Of a stretch of DNA of 41,091 nucleotides, positions 6,679-16,004 are shown in pieces. The DNA is from Porticoccaceae bacterium (GTDB taxonomy: Bacteria; Pseudomonadota; Gammaproteobacteria; Pseudomonadales; Porticoccaceae): assembly GCA_902562425.1 (NCBI GenBank), contig CACETF010000018.1, positions 1 to 41,091 on the forward strand. Reading direction: 5' to 3'. The stretch's first letter is position 1. Every line of letters starts with the position of its first letter. Below the pieces are notes generated by a model. The model was not told the DNA's origin and made no database searches. It saw nothing but the letters and a program-made list of their open reading frames with translations. Made by a program: the position numbers and the translations under genes.

Positions 6679-7419
6679 TCATCGCTCAACTGGGAACGCC
6701 TTGACGATATCGATAAGTGTATTCTGTACAACAATTCGGTAATTTCCTACGCTTTTGCTAAATTTCGAATACTCGGGTGATGAGAGGACAGTGTTCATGG
6801 TCGTCATCAATCCCGTTAATGATTTACCACCAATATAGGCATAGTGAGAGACGTCTCCAGCGCCGAAAACTATTCGGTTTACACCATAGTGAGATTCAGA
6901 GAGATGTTTTTCTTGTGATTGCATAAATGCAAGCCATTTCTCTGTGTAAGCACTCTCCTGACCAGCTCCAATTTTTATATCAAATTTAGCGTAGTGTTTT
7001 TGTGGTTGATCTGAATTAATCGAGATGATCTCTTCAAAGATTACATTATGGTAGGATCCAACATATGTTGCATCTCCAAAGCTTGAAAGCATTTGGGACG
7101 TCTCTGAGCAGGATGCAAAAAGCTCTCGGCCGAGTTCCATGCTCTCATAATTCGGATACCCCACATAGACCATATGGCTAACATCGCTCCCCGTTACCAT
7201 GGAGAGAAGGACGGTTGCCTTTGACTGAGATTGCCACTGCTCAGCGCATTCTGATGCATTATGCGTGTCCATTGCACTTACAAAGGCTGCGGGGTCATTT
7301 ACATTGAAATAGTGAAATTCTGCGACACGATTATCACTTTTATGATCATCTGCAATCAGTTGCAAAGACATGAAAACTAGCAAGGAAATAGCGATGGAAA
7401 TTACGGACGAACTTTTCAT
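6679..7419 (-). CDS. Exported protein of two similar alpha/beta domains, function unknown
   Basis: The 246-residue product begins with a signal peptide (MKSSSVISIAISLLVFMSLQ, then LIADDH). The start at 7419 is chosen because AAGAGGAA lies 6-8 nt upstream; a longer frame to 7467 has no such site. Two halves of about 100 residues resemble each other: GSDVSHMVYVGYPNYESM in the first and GAGDVSHYAYIGGKSLTGL in the second, each preceded by a strand and an amphipathic helix and followed by a helix. This suggests tandem ferredoxin-like (dimeric alpha-beta barrel) folds in one chain, as in NIPSNAP- or ABM-type proteins. I see no cofactor motif. It lies between duplicated fragments and is probably periplasmic. 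Confidence 0.75.
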   Translation of the reverse strand: MKSSSVISIAISLLVFMSLQLIADDHKSDNRVAEFHYFNVNDPAAFVSAMDTHNASECAEQWQSQSKATVLLSMVTGSDVSHMVYVGYPNYESMELGRELFASCSETSQMLSSFGDATYVGSYHNVIFEEIISINSDQPQKHYAKFDIKIGAGQESAYTEKWLAFMQSQEKHLSESHYGVNRIVFGAGDVSHYAYIGGKSLTGLMTTMNTVLSSPEYSKFSKSVGNYRIVVQNTLIDIVKAFPVER

Positions 7420-7483
7420 TTTTGGAATTCCTCTTAACAATATAGAAATGATCGTATCAAAATTCATGCGATCAAGGGAAATC

Positions 7484-7499
7484 GCAACGAGGTCGTTGC
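7484..7499. promoter_or_regulatory. Palindrome GCAACGA-GG-TCGTTGC
   Basis: A perfect 7-bp inverted repeat with a 2-bp centre sits about 65 bases upstream of the ATG at 7419. Its size suits a dimeric repressor site. No regulator in the window can be tied to it. Confidence 0.4.
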
Positions 7500-7657
7500 A
7501 GATCGACTAGTTAGGGATAAGCGCTCATATCAAACAATCAAGACACATTAATCTCACTATTTGTCAAAGACGCAATATCAAATCCCAGCTATTACCAAAC
7601 AAGCGATTGGGGGTTTCTTCGACTTTGGACTATCTCGGGGAACCCCCTGCCACCTTG

Positions 7658-8368
7658 TTAAATATTACTGCGGTTTTCCGACATGTCCTCGCGATTTTTA
7701 ATAATACTTGCCCGTCGCTCAGAGATATCCGCTTTATTCGCCATGATTGCATCCGAATTCTGCATCGAGGAAGCAACAAGATCTTTCATTTTTTCGCGGT
7801 TTCCCTCCACATTTTCGCTTAATTGCTTAAGTAGATCCGTGTTATATGCAATCATCGCCGCATTCTTCTCAGCAGTTGCACTAGCAGGAGACATAGACCC
7901 ATTAAGCATCTCTGAATTAATTTTAATATTTTGAGCGTTATAATTAACGATTGACTCATTCGCTTCCATGATGGACTTGTTAACTTCAATCAGTTGGGAA
8001 TTGATATCTGCCATTTTTTCACTAATCGCAAGTACGGAACTGTTTAGTTCAGATCGATGTCTCAAAAATTTAAGTGACATTCCATTAATTGCCGCATTCA
8101 CAAAGTTTTTTTCAATATCAGTCTCAGCCTCAAGACTCGACAAAATGTTATATGTGTTGGAAACAATATCATCTGTGTTTTGATTGGCAAGCTGCCGATT
8201 ACCCATAAATGCTGCTGCATAATTGCTGAGAATCATTTGCCGATTTTCTTCTATCATTGATCTTGATAGGTACACGAGTGCTTTATTTTCCATCACTGCA
8301 GCTTTGATATTGCCGATCGCTTCCTGATTTATAGCTATATTACTTTTATTTTCATTTACTTGACTCAT
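7658..8368 (-). CDS. Asn/Ile-periodic helical repeat protein, function unknown
   Basis: The 236-residue protein has no signal peptide or membrane segment. It is dominated by a short degenerate repeat of the form I-x-x-N-x-x-x-I, for example NKSNIAINQEAIGNIK, MIEENRQMILSN, INSQLIEVNKSIMEANESIV and ISERRASIIKNREDMSENRS. The periodicity of about seven suggests long alpha-helices with buried Ile/Leu/Met and Asn, as in trimeric coiled-coil stalks or phage fibre parts. I do not recognise a family. AGAGGG lies about 7 nt before the ATG. An inverted repeat of GGGGGTT/AACCCCC follows the stop (7610-7650) without a T-run. The neighbours are exported or phage-like genes and repeat A copy 2 lies just upstream. 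Confidence 0.75.
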   Translation of the reverse strand: MSQVNENKSNIAINQEAIGNIKAAVMENKALVYLSRSMIEENRQMILSNYAAAFMGNRQLANQNTDDIVSNTYNILSSLEAETDIEKNFVNAAINGMSLKFLRHRSELNSSVLAISEKMADINSQLIEVNKSIMEANESIVNYNAQNIKINSEMLNGSMSPASATAEKNAAMIAYNTDLLKQLSENVEGNREKMKDLVASSMQNSDAIMANKADISERRASIIKNREDMSENRSNI

Positions 8369-8465
8369 TATATTTCCCTCTAATTTTTATTTAGTCATTC
8401 TTACACATTAACACGTCAAACTTTACAAAAAAATGTCAGTATTAGGTCAATTGGGTGAACTTTTG

Positions 8466-8596
8466 TAAGTCCATGTTTCTACAAAAATTTACACATTAGT
8501 ACACTTTTTACTGTGCCCGTGGGCGCACTTTTCACTGATGTAAGAAATGGATGTTTACTTTCTCCAAGGATCTGCCTACGATGCTTGATGAAATAA
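8466..8596 (+). repeat. Direct repeat A, copy 2
   Basis: Matches 4481-4612. Here the frame MFTFSKDLPTMLDEIILE continues to a TAA after about 37 codons without any signal peptide. The copy is followed within 100 bases by repeat B copy 2, whereas in the first unit the A and B repeats are 1.7 kb apart. Confidence 0.85.
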
Positions 8597-8692
8597 TTTT
8601 AGAAAGTCAGCTAAAGGCTAAGCCTAAAAATTCCACAAAGAGGGCATTTTGGCAAAGCACGTAACTTCTTTTGACAACGAATTGCTCTCTAC

Positions 8693-8780
8693 GGTGAGAG
8701 ATAGAGAACTGGGACGAAAATCAGCTGGAGCCGCTGAGAGAGATACCACCTATACAGATTGCTGTCTCAAGCACTTAGTT
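8693..8780 (+). pseudogene. 3' fragment of the HTH gene
   Basis: The sequence matches the last 29 codons of the HTH gene at 6038-6388 (the VRDRENWGE... end) but lacks two bases early on, so the frame is broken (VRDRELGRKSAG instead). The upstream part of the gene is absent. It converges on the protease stop just as the intact HTH gene converges on the orphan protease tail. Confidence 0.8.
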
Positions 8781-8867
8781 TTTAGTATCCCGCTTCAACG
8801 CTATCGACTACGACAGGCTTATAAACACCCAACTCACTTTGATATTCACACTGATATCTTTCATATT
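8693..8867 (+). repeat. Direct repeat B, copy 2
   Basis: Matches 6301-6474. It spans the tail fragment of the HTH gene and the intact 3' end of the M4 protease gene. Confidence 0.92.
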
Positions 8868-11800
8868 CTGACACTCCATCTGATCTGCAGAATTGAATAA
8901 ACTCATAAAATCTTGGAGTACCTTGTTCATCAGAAGCTATTAACCAAAATGCCGGGGAAGCAGTATCCTCTCCAGCCATTGTCAGAAATGGTGCATATCG
9001 AAATGGCTCGATGATCGCAGAGCGATTAGAATAATTCGCTAGGTGCCAGAACTGCTCTTCTGGTTGGTCTGAAGCCCAATCACCATCACAATCAGAAACA
9101 CTTACCGTTGCGTCCATGATCATCACTGTCTGTGCAACAACATCTGATATGGGATATTGGTCAACTTCTCCATTCATCTTGCACCCAAAAGACCCGTCAT
9201 CGTTACCCTCCGGATTATCAATTACTGCTTGCTGAATAGTTCCATCACCATCCACTTTGATGATGAAGCGCTCTTCTGGATTTTCCGAAAACCAGCTCTC
9301 GTAGTAATAACCAGGTTTTAAGGTAGTATTTACGACATTCGCATTCTGATCGACGTCTAACGTGTTTAAAGACGCATCGTTTGTCGCCATGTTCGTGTTG
9401 CTGTCCGTTGGAATTGGAGAGTTATTCGAGAACTCATAAGTAAACTTATCTCCATCTTGCATAGTTGCTGATATCCCTGCGTCATCAGACCAATCACCGC
9501 TACCTGATGCAACCGAGAGTGAGCCGGACGTAAATTCAACTCTGGAGTTAGGAGTAAAAGAACCCGAGAGTGAGTAGTCAGAGATTCTTTGAGTATCGGT
9601 AACCCCGCCTGACTGTAATCTACTCTCTTTACACCGATAATCCGTTTGAATTTGTAAATCTTCCGATCCCCTCCTAAGTTGGCCAAAACAAAACCCTATA
9701 TAATCTAATTCTAGAGAATCATATTCAAGTTGAGCATAATTTCCACTTGGCGCAATCATTAAATGAGTATGATTATTACCGCCTCCAGGATTTTCAACCT
9801 GATCATTAGGATCGATATAGATTCCGGTTAAATCAGCAAATGAAACAATTCCATCTGTCGAGCCGTCGCCCTCAGATTCACCAGTGCCTGATCCTCCAGT
9901 GTCCGTTACATATAAAGAGGTCATCCCCCACTGCCCTATTGAACCACCTTGTGATGCAACCAGCTCACTTAAATAACTCTCGCTAACAGTTTCACTCCCC
10001 TCTGGCGCAGTCCAGTTACCATTCACATCGCCCATGAGAACGCCCACAACGTTCTGCACGCTCTTCTCAGGGTAATCAAAGATCATTCCATCAGAATCCC
10101 ATGCTACGTCTGTACGAGTTGTTTTGAAGCTCTCACTCGCCTCATCCCAAAACTCATAATCCTCTGCAACAAATACCCACCTACGAGGTTGGGCAGAGTC
10201 AAGCTTCACTGCCATCTTTAATATTGCCAATGCGTCTGCTGAAGTAACCCGCCCATCCATGTTAATATCTGCAGCGATGTATTGATAAGGCGATACAGGC
10301 AACGCTTGTTCCGGCCCCGCTCCATCAGGATCAGTGTTAGGATTAATACCCACCGCAATCTTAAGTGCAGCCAACGCATCTGCAGAGCTAATAACACTGC
10401 CAGATTCACCAGCATTGATGGCTTTACTTGCGGTCATGTGATTTCTACCGGCATATGTAGTTGAGAACTTATAACCTCCGCTCTCATCAGAAACAGTCTG
10501 ATCAGAGAAATTTGTTGGAATCCCATTATCGATGCCCACTAAGCTCAACTGAACCGACTCAAGCATCGAGTGATTACGCCAGTGGTACGCCATACCAGAA
10601 ATCGGGAGAGACGGGACCGTACCCTCTATAAACTCCTGAAGTGCCACCGCACCATCATTGTCAACATCACTACCTGCATCTGATGCATCATTTGGATTCA
10701 GCCCAAATCTTATCTCCCATGCATCCGGCATTCCATCGCCATCGCTATCAGCAGAATAAAGACTATTTAGCGGATAACTATCCTCAGTATCCGGAACGTT
10801 ATCATTATCATCATCCGAGTCTGCATTGTTACCAATCAGGTCGCCGTCGGTATCAATCTGCTCGTCAGGATTAAGAGGTAGGGCATCATTAACGTCAGCA
10901 ACGCCATCATTGTCATCGTCGTCATCACAGGCATTACCATTACTGTCACTATCGCTATTAAGTTGGTCAATGTTACTGGTGTTCGGACAATTATCAGAGT
11001 TGTCTCCTACTCCATCTGAATCAGTATCAGCAGTTTCGCTTGCATCATTAGGGAACGCATCGGCATTATCACCAACAAGATCGCCATCAGAATCTGCAGA
11101 TTCAGCAGCATTTAGCGGATAAAGGTCGTCGATATCGGCAACTCCATCATTGTCATCATCCAAGTCAAGAGTGAGTTTCGGAGTAGACGTCGAGTCTGCT
11201 TGCGATTTGCCGGCATTCCAGCTGTCGGGCAGTCCATCACCATCAAAATCTTTGCTTGCTGAGGGGTCAAATGGGAATGCGTCTGTACCCCCCTGATTAT
11301 TGAACCCATCTCGATCTGGGTCAATCATCAACGCAGGCACATCGGTCTGGCCAGAAATGTTGTTACCCCAGCAGACCACCCCAGTATCATCGAGGGCGCA
11401 GGTGTGTGATCCGCCAAGCGATACATGCGTTGGATAACTCAGAGCTGGCACATAGGTCTGACCATAATTGTTAAGCCGCCCCCAGCAAACTACTCCCGAA
11501 TCATCAAGGGCGCAGGTGTGAGCGTCTCCAACAGATACCTGCGTGGGATTACTCAATGCAGGACCATCAAACCAATTAATACCGCCAGCCCACCTGCAAC
11601 CCACTCTCCCAGTGTCATTAAGGGCGCAGTAAAATTTAAAGCGAGGATTCTCATCACCGCCAAGCGATACCTGCGTAGGCGTAGTCAGAGCTGAAAGCAC
11701 ACTTGTGCCGTTACCCCAGCAGACCACCCCCGTATCATCAAAGGCGCAGTCGCCACCACGGGGCAATACCTGATAATCCGCCACTGCCGGATCACGTCCA

Positions 11801-14800
11801 TTAATGACTTCCCAATTATCAGGCAAAGTATCAGAGTCGCTGTCTGTTTTTAGAGAAGATGTGCCATACCCAAACTCTTCAAGTGCCGTGAGTCCATCCC
11901 CATCTGTATCTGACGCTGAATCACTAGCGAGGTATTTGTTCAGGCCATTTGCATCCTCATAGGCGTCGGCAATACCATCCGAATCTGTATCTTGCGAGTA
12001 ACGAGCATCGAGCGGAAAATCATCTTCGGTATCCAAAATACCATCATTATCATCATCTGCATCAGCGTTATTACCGATTAAGTCGCCGTCAGTATCGGAG
12101 GTTTCATCGGCATTTAATGGTAAAATATCAAGGTTGTCATTTACGCCGTCACCGTCTGAATCGGCCACCAGGGGGTTGGTACCAATCAATACCTCATCCC
12201 CATCTGACAACGTGTCGCCATCATCGTCTGGATCAGCATTGTTTCCAATCCCGTCACTATCGGTATCAATAGTCTCGAAGGGATCTATCGGAAATAAATC
12301 GATATTGTCATTTACGCCGTCACCATCCGTGTCCGCCAACAGGGAATCAGTACCGTTTTCGACCTCGTCCAAATCGGAAATAGTGTCACCATCATCGTCA
12401 TCATCTGCGTAATCCAGAGTGCCATCTGAGTCAGTGTCCGAATCAAATATAGCGTTTATTGTTACCGCCTTTGGGCTATTTGATCCATTGTGAATCAGTG
12501 ACTCAACAGTTGAAAAAGTCCCTTTACTATAGAAGCTACTGTCAACTGAAAGCGATCCACAAACCTCCTGGCCATCTAGGATCACCTGATTCTCTGCACT
12601 CCAGGAGATTGCGTCGTTTGCAGCGGCGAATAAACCCAATTCAATGGGGAAGTGGCCAGAGTTTTCCGCACATAGCTCGGCAGCTGCGATCGTGCCGGAG
12701 ACAACATCACCGAAATCTAAAGAATTACTCGATAAAGCTAGAGTTGGAACACGATTTGTGGTCGCGCCAGGAATTGCCATTGGCTGAAATACATCATAGT
12801 CGTTGATTATGCTATAGGTTCCATCTCGTGAGTAATTCTGGAGACCAGCTCTCCAGAGAGTGGAACCAGTGTCTGTTCGCCAGGTAAAAACAACGCCAGA
12901 GTCATCGCTTGTAAATGACGGTGTCCCAAAATATCCCAACGCACCGGACGTATCATCTGTGTCCCCAATGTATGTTGGGGGACCACCATCATAAACATCA
13001 TAAAGATAAACACCTGAATCAAATCCGGATTCAGTATCCGCCACATAGTTTATAATGTCGAAAACTATGTAGCGGTCTGTCGTATTACTAAAAGCAGGGT
13101 ACCCAACATCAAGGGTAGATGACTGACTGGGAAATGGATAAGAAAAGTTACCAGATTGCACATCCATGAATCCAATTGTCCAGAATGATGAAGTATTCGA
13201 TGAATCACAAACCGAGCTGGTGACACCACAGGAAAGGTAATCAAAAACGACATACCGTTGTGTCGGATCATATCGAATACTATCAACATAAGCGGCCGTC
13301 TGTCCGGCCGATCCAGCCCTCGAAGTTGAGGGCCCGCGAACAATATGTGTAGTTAAGTCCATTGATGCAAGATCTAGCACAAATATGGTAGGAGACTCGA
13401 CTACTGTAAAAACCAATGTTGAGAAATCATTGGATAACGCTAAGTTTGAGATTGTGTAGTCACCAATTTGCACCTCCTCGGTTAATGCAGTGGCAGATGA
13501 ATAGGAATACAGTTTTCCATCGCTTTTACCCTCGTATACGTAACGAAAGTTTCCGTCATCAGTAAAGATAAGTGATGGCCGCTTCAAACTGGCATACTGA
13601 CCGGGCAATGGGCCAAAATCAGTCGACGAGTCATAAGATGTGGCACTGTTTACGAAATATTGCACATACACCGAATATTCGTTACTACCCGCCCCTTCAG
13701 GACCAAAGTTCCGAGGTGCATATCTCGGATACAGATACACAGCTGCTGTCGAGGTAGGACTAATTATCCCTGAGGTGCTTATGGTGGTGTAAGTATCCTC
13801 TGGCAAGCCCACACTTTTCATCGCCAAAGTCGTCGCAATGACTTCATTTGATGAAGCACCATACTCCGACTGTGCTGTGGCTATCATTGCCGTTGCAGCT
13901 TGGTCAAAAGAGGAGTTTGGAGATAAAGACCGCATTGTCTTAAATGCAATATCGGCAGCCTTTTTACGACCAATGCTTGAACCCAATCCCTCTGCGGTCA
14001 GACCCTCAGCGAGAAGATATAACCCTCGATTGAAGATTCCGCTATTACTGTGAACACCTCTTGCACCATTGAATTGTGACATATGTGCCGGCTGAGGTGG
14101 ATCCGCATTCTGGTCTTGGGGATTCGACATACTCCTTAAAAACTTACCCTCTTGGATATATATATCCTCACCGATTAGCCAATCATCCGAATCTGTCATC
14201 GCACCAAAAAAGTCTGCGAATGATTCATTTAAAGCTCCAGACTCATACCGATACACTAGCCGAGAGGTACTGTTTATGACTCCATGTGTTATCTCATGAG
14301 CCATGACATCCAGACCCAGAGCCCAATTATTGTTAGTTACTCCGTTACCGGCGCCAAAGATAAAAAGGTTGTTGCCGAGCGCCAGTGCATTATCCTTCAA
14401 TCCATTATTGTTGGCCGCAAGATTTACGCCTATAGTGATATCTTGCTCACCGCGACTGGGGGCGTCAAAAGAATGATTACTTTTGAAGTAATCAACGAGG
14501 GTCTTAGCATTTTTAACCGCGCTAACCCCAGCAGGATCCCAGCCAGAGTTTGGTGAACTGGAGGATATATAATAAACGTCACTAGTGTAATTTTCCTCAT
14601 ATCCGGTCTTATCCTCAGCAGAATAAACATGAGTACTACCATTTAACGGAAACCTGGAGTCCTTCATATCATAAACACCAGAGCGACTTTCGGCCTGAAA
14701 TGAGACACTATTGCCCTCGAGGTCGACCCCCCTAGCAGACACCTGAGCGTGTTGCACAAGCGGTATTACCTTTGGAACACGTCGACTTTGAACATCCACA

Positions 14801-15702
14801 TAAACTTCAAATCGCTTGAATTTGCCTAATCCGACCTCGATCTTATAAGCAAGGAAATCTCTTCCGTTATCTAGGGTGATCCCTAATTCAGAGGACTTGA
14901 ATTCAAGTTGTTCCACCTCTCTCTTAAAATGCTCTGCTACCACACTCTGCAGGGTTTCTTCGGACAGCCTGTCATTTGTATACCTACCGATATCTGGGGT
15001 ATAGAATTCTCCCTGAATTGAATATAGTTTTTCTTTGTTTGTTGTAAATATGAGTTCATGATCCCATGCAGGTAAACCGCCAAAGGATTTTTTAATAACA
15101 ATACGACAAACGTCCTGAATACAATCAGCATCAGAACCTGAAACAACACCTTCCTTTGCAACCCCAAACAAATCCCGATGACCCTCCACAATCCCGGTAA
15201 AATGGTCACCCAGATCTTTTATGGTCTTGTCGGCGAGACCGGCGATTTTAAAGTCCGGGAATATTGCGGTAACGCGATTTGATTTACTGGATAAAATTTT
15301 TGAAGGTCGGCCCCTGCCGAGTAGAGTCTCCAAACTGACCAACTGATTCAACTGTTCCTTTGAGAGCCCATGATCTTTAGATTTTGATTTATCTTGTGGC
15401 CTCGCTAGTGCACCGATTTGCTCCAAATCATCTTTAACCCGCTCAGTCAACTCTTCTGATGATAATTTACCCGCGCCTTCCGGTATGACACGCCGCGACT
15501 TTTGCCTATTAGGCACTGATTTTATGGAATTATTTCCATGAAGAAGTAAATCGATCGTCTGTTTTTGTGCCGCAAGTTGAGGATTTTTATTTAATAGAGG
15601 CGTCGTTCTTACCCGTTGTGTTTCATTCATGCCGCCAATCATAAATATTGAGGAGGCCACAACAGAAAGAAGCAAAAAAGCAATGAACCTGTTTGATGAC
15701 AA
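8782..15702 (-). CDS. Giant secreted M4 (thermolysin-family) metalloprotease with TSP3, RCC1-like and dockerin regions
   Basis: The 2306 residues read as follows: signal anchor 1-25; propeptide with FTP/PepSY-like features to about 340; M4 catalytic domain about 350-640 with HEITH at 469-473, the third zinc ligand in NESFAD (Glu 493) and the catalytic His of HSNSG (551); a beta-propeller-like part 690-985; an Ig-like choice-of-anchor domain about 985-1088; Asp-rich thrombospondin type 3 repeats 1089-1308 (DTDGDGVND type); four RCC1-like repeats 1312-1458 (CALDDTGVVCWG); more TSP3 repeats 1460-1698; a dockerin-like pair 1770-1835 (DINMDGRVTSADALAILK); and an unassigned C-terminus. All zinc and catalytic residues are present, so it should be an active zinc endopeptidase, exported and calcium-loaded. 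It stands alone. Its 3' end is duplicated at 6393-6474. Confidence 0.93.
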   Translation of the reverse strand: MSSNRFIAFLLLSVVASSIFMIGGMNETQRVRTTPLLNKNPQLAAQKQTIDLLLHGNNSIKSVPNRQKSRRVIPEGAGKLSSEELTERVKDDLEQIGALARPQDKSKSKDHGLSKEQLNQLVSLETLLGRGRPSKILSSKSNRVTAIFPDFKIAGLADKTIKDLGDHFTGIVEGHRDLFGVAKEGVVSGSDADCIQDVCRIVIKKSFGGLPAWDHELIFTTNKEKLYSIQGEFYTPDIGRYTNDRLSEETLQSVVAEHFKREVEQLEFKSSELGITLDNGRDFLAYKIEVGLGKFKRFEVYVDVQSRRVPKVIPLVQHAQVSARGVDLEGNSVSFQAESRSGVYDMKDSRFPLNGSTHVYSAEDKTGYEENYTSDVYYISSSSPNSGWDPAGVSAVKNAKTLVDYFKSNHSFDAPSRGEQDITIGVNLAANNNGLKDNALALGNNLFIFGAGNGVTNNNWALGLDVMAHEITHGVINSTSRLVYRYESGALNESFADFFGAMTDSDDWLIGEDIYIQEGKFLRSMSNPQDQNADPPQPAHMSQFNGARGVHSNSGIFNRGLYLLAEGLTAEGLGSSIGRKKAADIAFKTMRSLSPNSSFDQAATAMIATAQSEYGASSNEVIATTLAMKSVGLPEDTYTTISTSGIISPTSTAAVYLYPRYAPRNFGPEGAGSNEYSVYVQYFVNSATSYDSSTDFGPLPGQYASLKRPSLIFTDDGNFRYVYEGKSDGKLYSYSSATALTEEVQIGDYTISNLALSNDFSTLVFTVVESPTIFVLDLASMDLTTHIVRGPSTSRAGSAGQTAAYVDSIRYDPTQRYVVFDYLSCGVTSSVCDSSNTSSFWTIGFMDVQSGNFSYPFPSQSSTLDVGYPAFSNTTDRYIVFDIINYVADTESGFDSGVYLYDVYDGGPPTYIGDTDDTSGALGYFGTPSFTSDDSGVVFTWRTDTGSTLWRAGLQNYSRDGTYSIINDYDVFQPMAIPGATTNRVPTLALSSNSLDFGDVVSGTIAAAELCAENSGHFPIELGLFAAANDAISWSAENQVILDGQEVCGSLSVDSSFYSKGTFSTVESLIHNGSNSPKAVTINAIFDSDTDSDGTLDYADDDDDGDTISDLDEVENGTDSLLADTDGDGVNDNIDLFPIDPFETIDTDSDGIGNNADPDDDGDTLSDGDEVLIGTNPLVADSDGDGVNDNLDILPLNADETSDTDGDLIGNNADADDDNDGILDTEDDFPLDARYSQDTDSDGIADAYEDANGLNKYLASDSASDTDGDGLTALEEFGYGTSSLKTDSDSDTLPDNWEVINGRDPAVADYQVLPRGGDCAFDDTGVVCWGNGTSVLSALTTPTQVSLGGDENPRFKFYCALNDTGRVGCRWAGGINWFDGPALSNPTQVSVGDAHTCALDDSGVVCWGRLNNYGQTYVPALSYPTHVSLGGSHTCALDDTGVVCWGNNISGQTDVPALMIDPDRDGFNNQGGTDAFPFDPSASKDFDGDGLPDSWNAGKSQADSTSTPKLTLDLDDDNDGVADIDDLYPLNAAESADSDGDLVGDNADAFPNDASETADTDSDGVGDNSDNCPNTSNIDQLNSDSDSNGNACDDDDDNDGVADVNDALPLNPDEQIDTDGDLIGNNADSDDDNDNVPDTEDSYPLNSLYSADSDGDGMPDAWEIRFGLNPNDASDAGSDVDNDGAVALQEFIEGTVPSLPISGMAYHWRNHSMLESVQLSLVGIDNGIPTNFSDQTVSDESGGYKFSTTYAGRNHMTASKAINAGESGSVISSADALAALKIAVGINPNTDPDGAGPEQALPVSPYQYIAADINMDGRVTSADALAILKMAVKLDSAQPRRWVFVAEDYEFWDEASESFKTTRTDVAWDSDGMIFDYPEKSVQNVVGVLMGDVNGNWTAPEGSETVSESYLSELVASQGGSIGQWGMTSLYVTDTGGSGTGESEGDGSTDGIVSFADLTGIYIDPNDQVENPGGGNNHTHLMIAPSGNYAQLEYDSLELDYIGFCFGQLRRGSEDLQIQTDYRCKESRLQSGGVTDTQRISDYSLSGSFTPNSRVEFTSGSLSVASGSGDWSDDAGISATMQDGDKFTYEFSNNSPIPTDSNTNMATNDASLNTLDVDQNANVVNTTLKPGYYYESWFSENPEERFIIKVDGDGTIQQAVIDNPEGNDDGSFGCKMNGEVDQYPISDVVAQTVMIMDATVSVSDCDGDWASDQPEEQFWHLANYSNRSAIIEPFRYAPFLTMAGEDTASPAFWLIASDEQGTPRFYEFIQFCRSDGVSEYERYQCEYQSELGVYKPVVVDSVEAGY

Positions 15703-15735
15703 GATAAGAATCTCAGAAATAAATAAGTTGCGCTA

Positions 15736-15764
15736 ATATTTTATCGGAACAACGTAAAAGTCAA
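15736..15764 (-). promoter_or_regulatory. Possible promoter of the M4 protease
   Basis: On the minus strand TTGACT (15764-15759) is followed after 17 nt by AAATAT (15741-15736), or after 15 nt by TAAAAT. Only the -35 is a good match. It lies 34-62 bases before the ATG. Confidence 0.35.
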
Positions 15765-15853
15765 CAAAATGGCTCCGATCTTCATTAGTGTAAGCTGCAA
15801 CAAGCAAAAAGGGGTGTGTAAATCACCCTAGCGATCCATCGACAGCAAGACAA

Positions 15854-15929
15854 TGGTGGGCCGTGCAGGGTTCGAACCTGCGACCAATTGGTTAAAAGCC
15901 AACTGCTCTACCAGCTGAGCTAACGGCCC
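15854..15929 (-). tRNA. tRNA-Lys (anticodon UUU)
   Basis: The 76-nt minus-strand sequence folds as a cloverleaf: acceptor GGGCCGT pairing with ACGGCCC, D-arm GCTC...GAGC, anticodon stem TTGGC/ACCAA region with the loop CTTTTAA (anticodon TTT), T-arm GCAGG TTCGAAC CCTGC, and an encoded CCA end. It closely resembles E. coli tRNA-Lys. A lysine tRNA downstream of cpoB is a common gammaproteobacterial arrangement. It marks the border between core genes and accessory DNA. Confidence 0.97.
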
Positions 15930-16004
15930 ACACGTTTAACTTGTTGATTTTAATACGTTTATTGGAAATAACTTTTTAATCAGTTAAAAAAACCGCCCTG
16001 TGTT

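Noticed and set aside
7610-7650. GGGGGTT/AACCCCC inverted repeat as a terminator of the Asn/Ile-repeat gene
   Set aside because: The loop is about 25 nt and no T-run follows, so a rho-independent terminator is not supported.
4381-8867. Gene-cassette (integron) array with attC sites
   Set aside because: The repeats lack the paired R/L core sites and the regular spacing of attC; repeat B is explained by gene duplication.
10609-12450. Dense array of short similar sequences that could suggest a CRISPR or satellite, with long open frames on the plus strand
   Set aside because: The similarity comes from the Asp-rich TSP3 codons and RCC1 repeats of the protease. Spacing is irregular and the minus-strand frame is intact, so the plus-strand frames are shadows.
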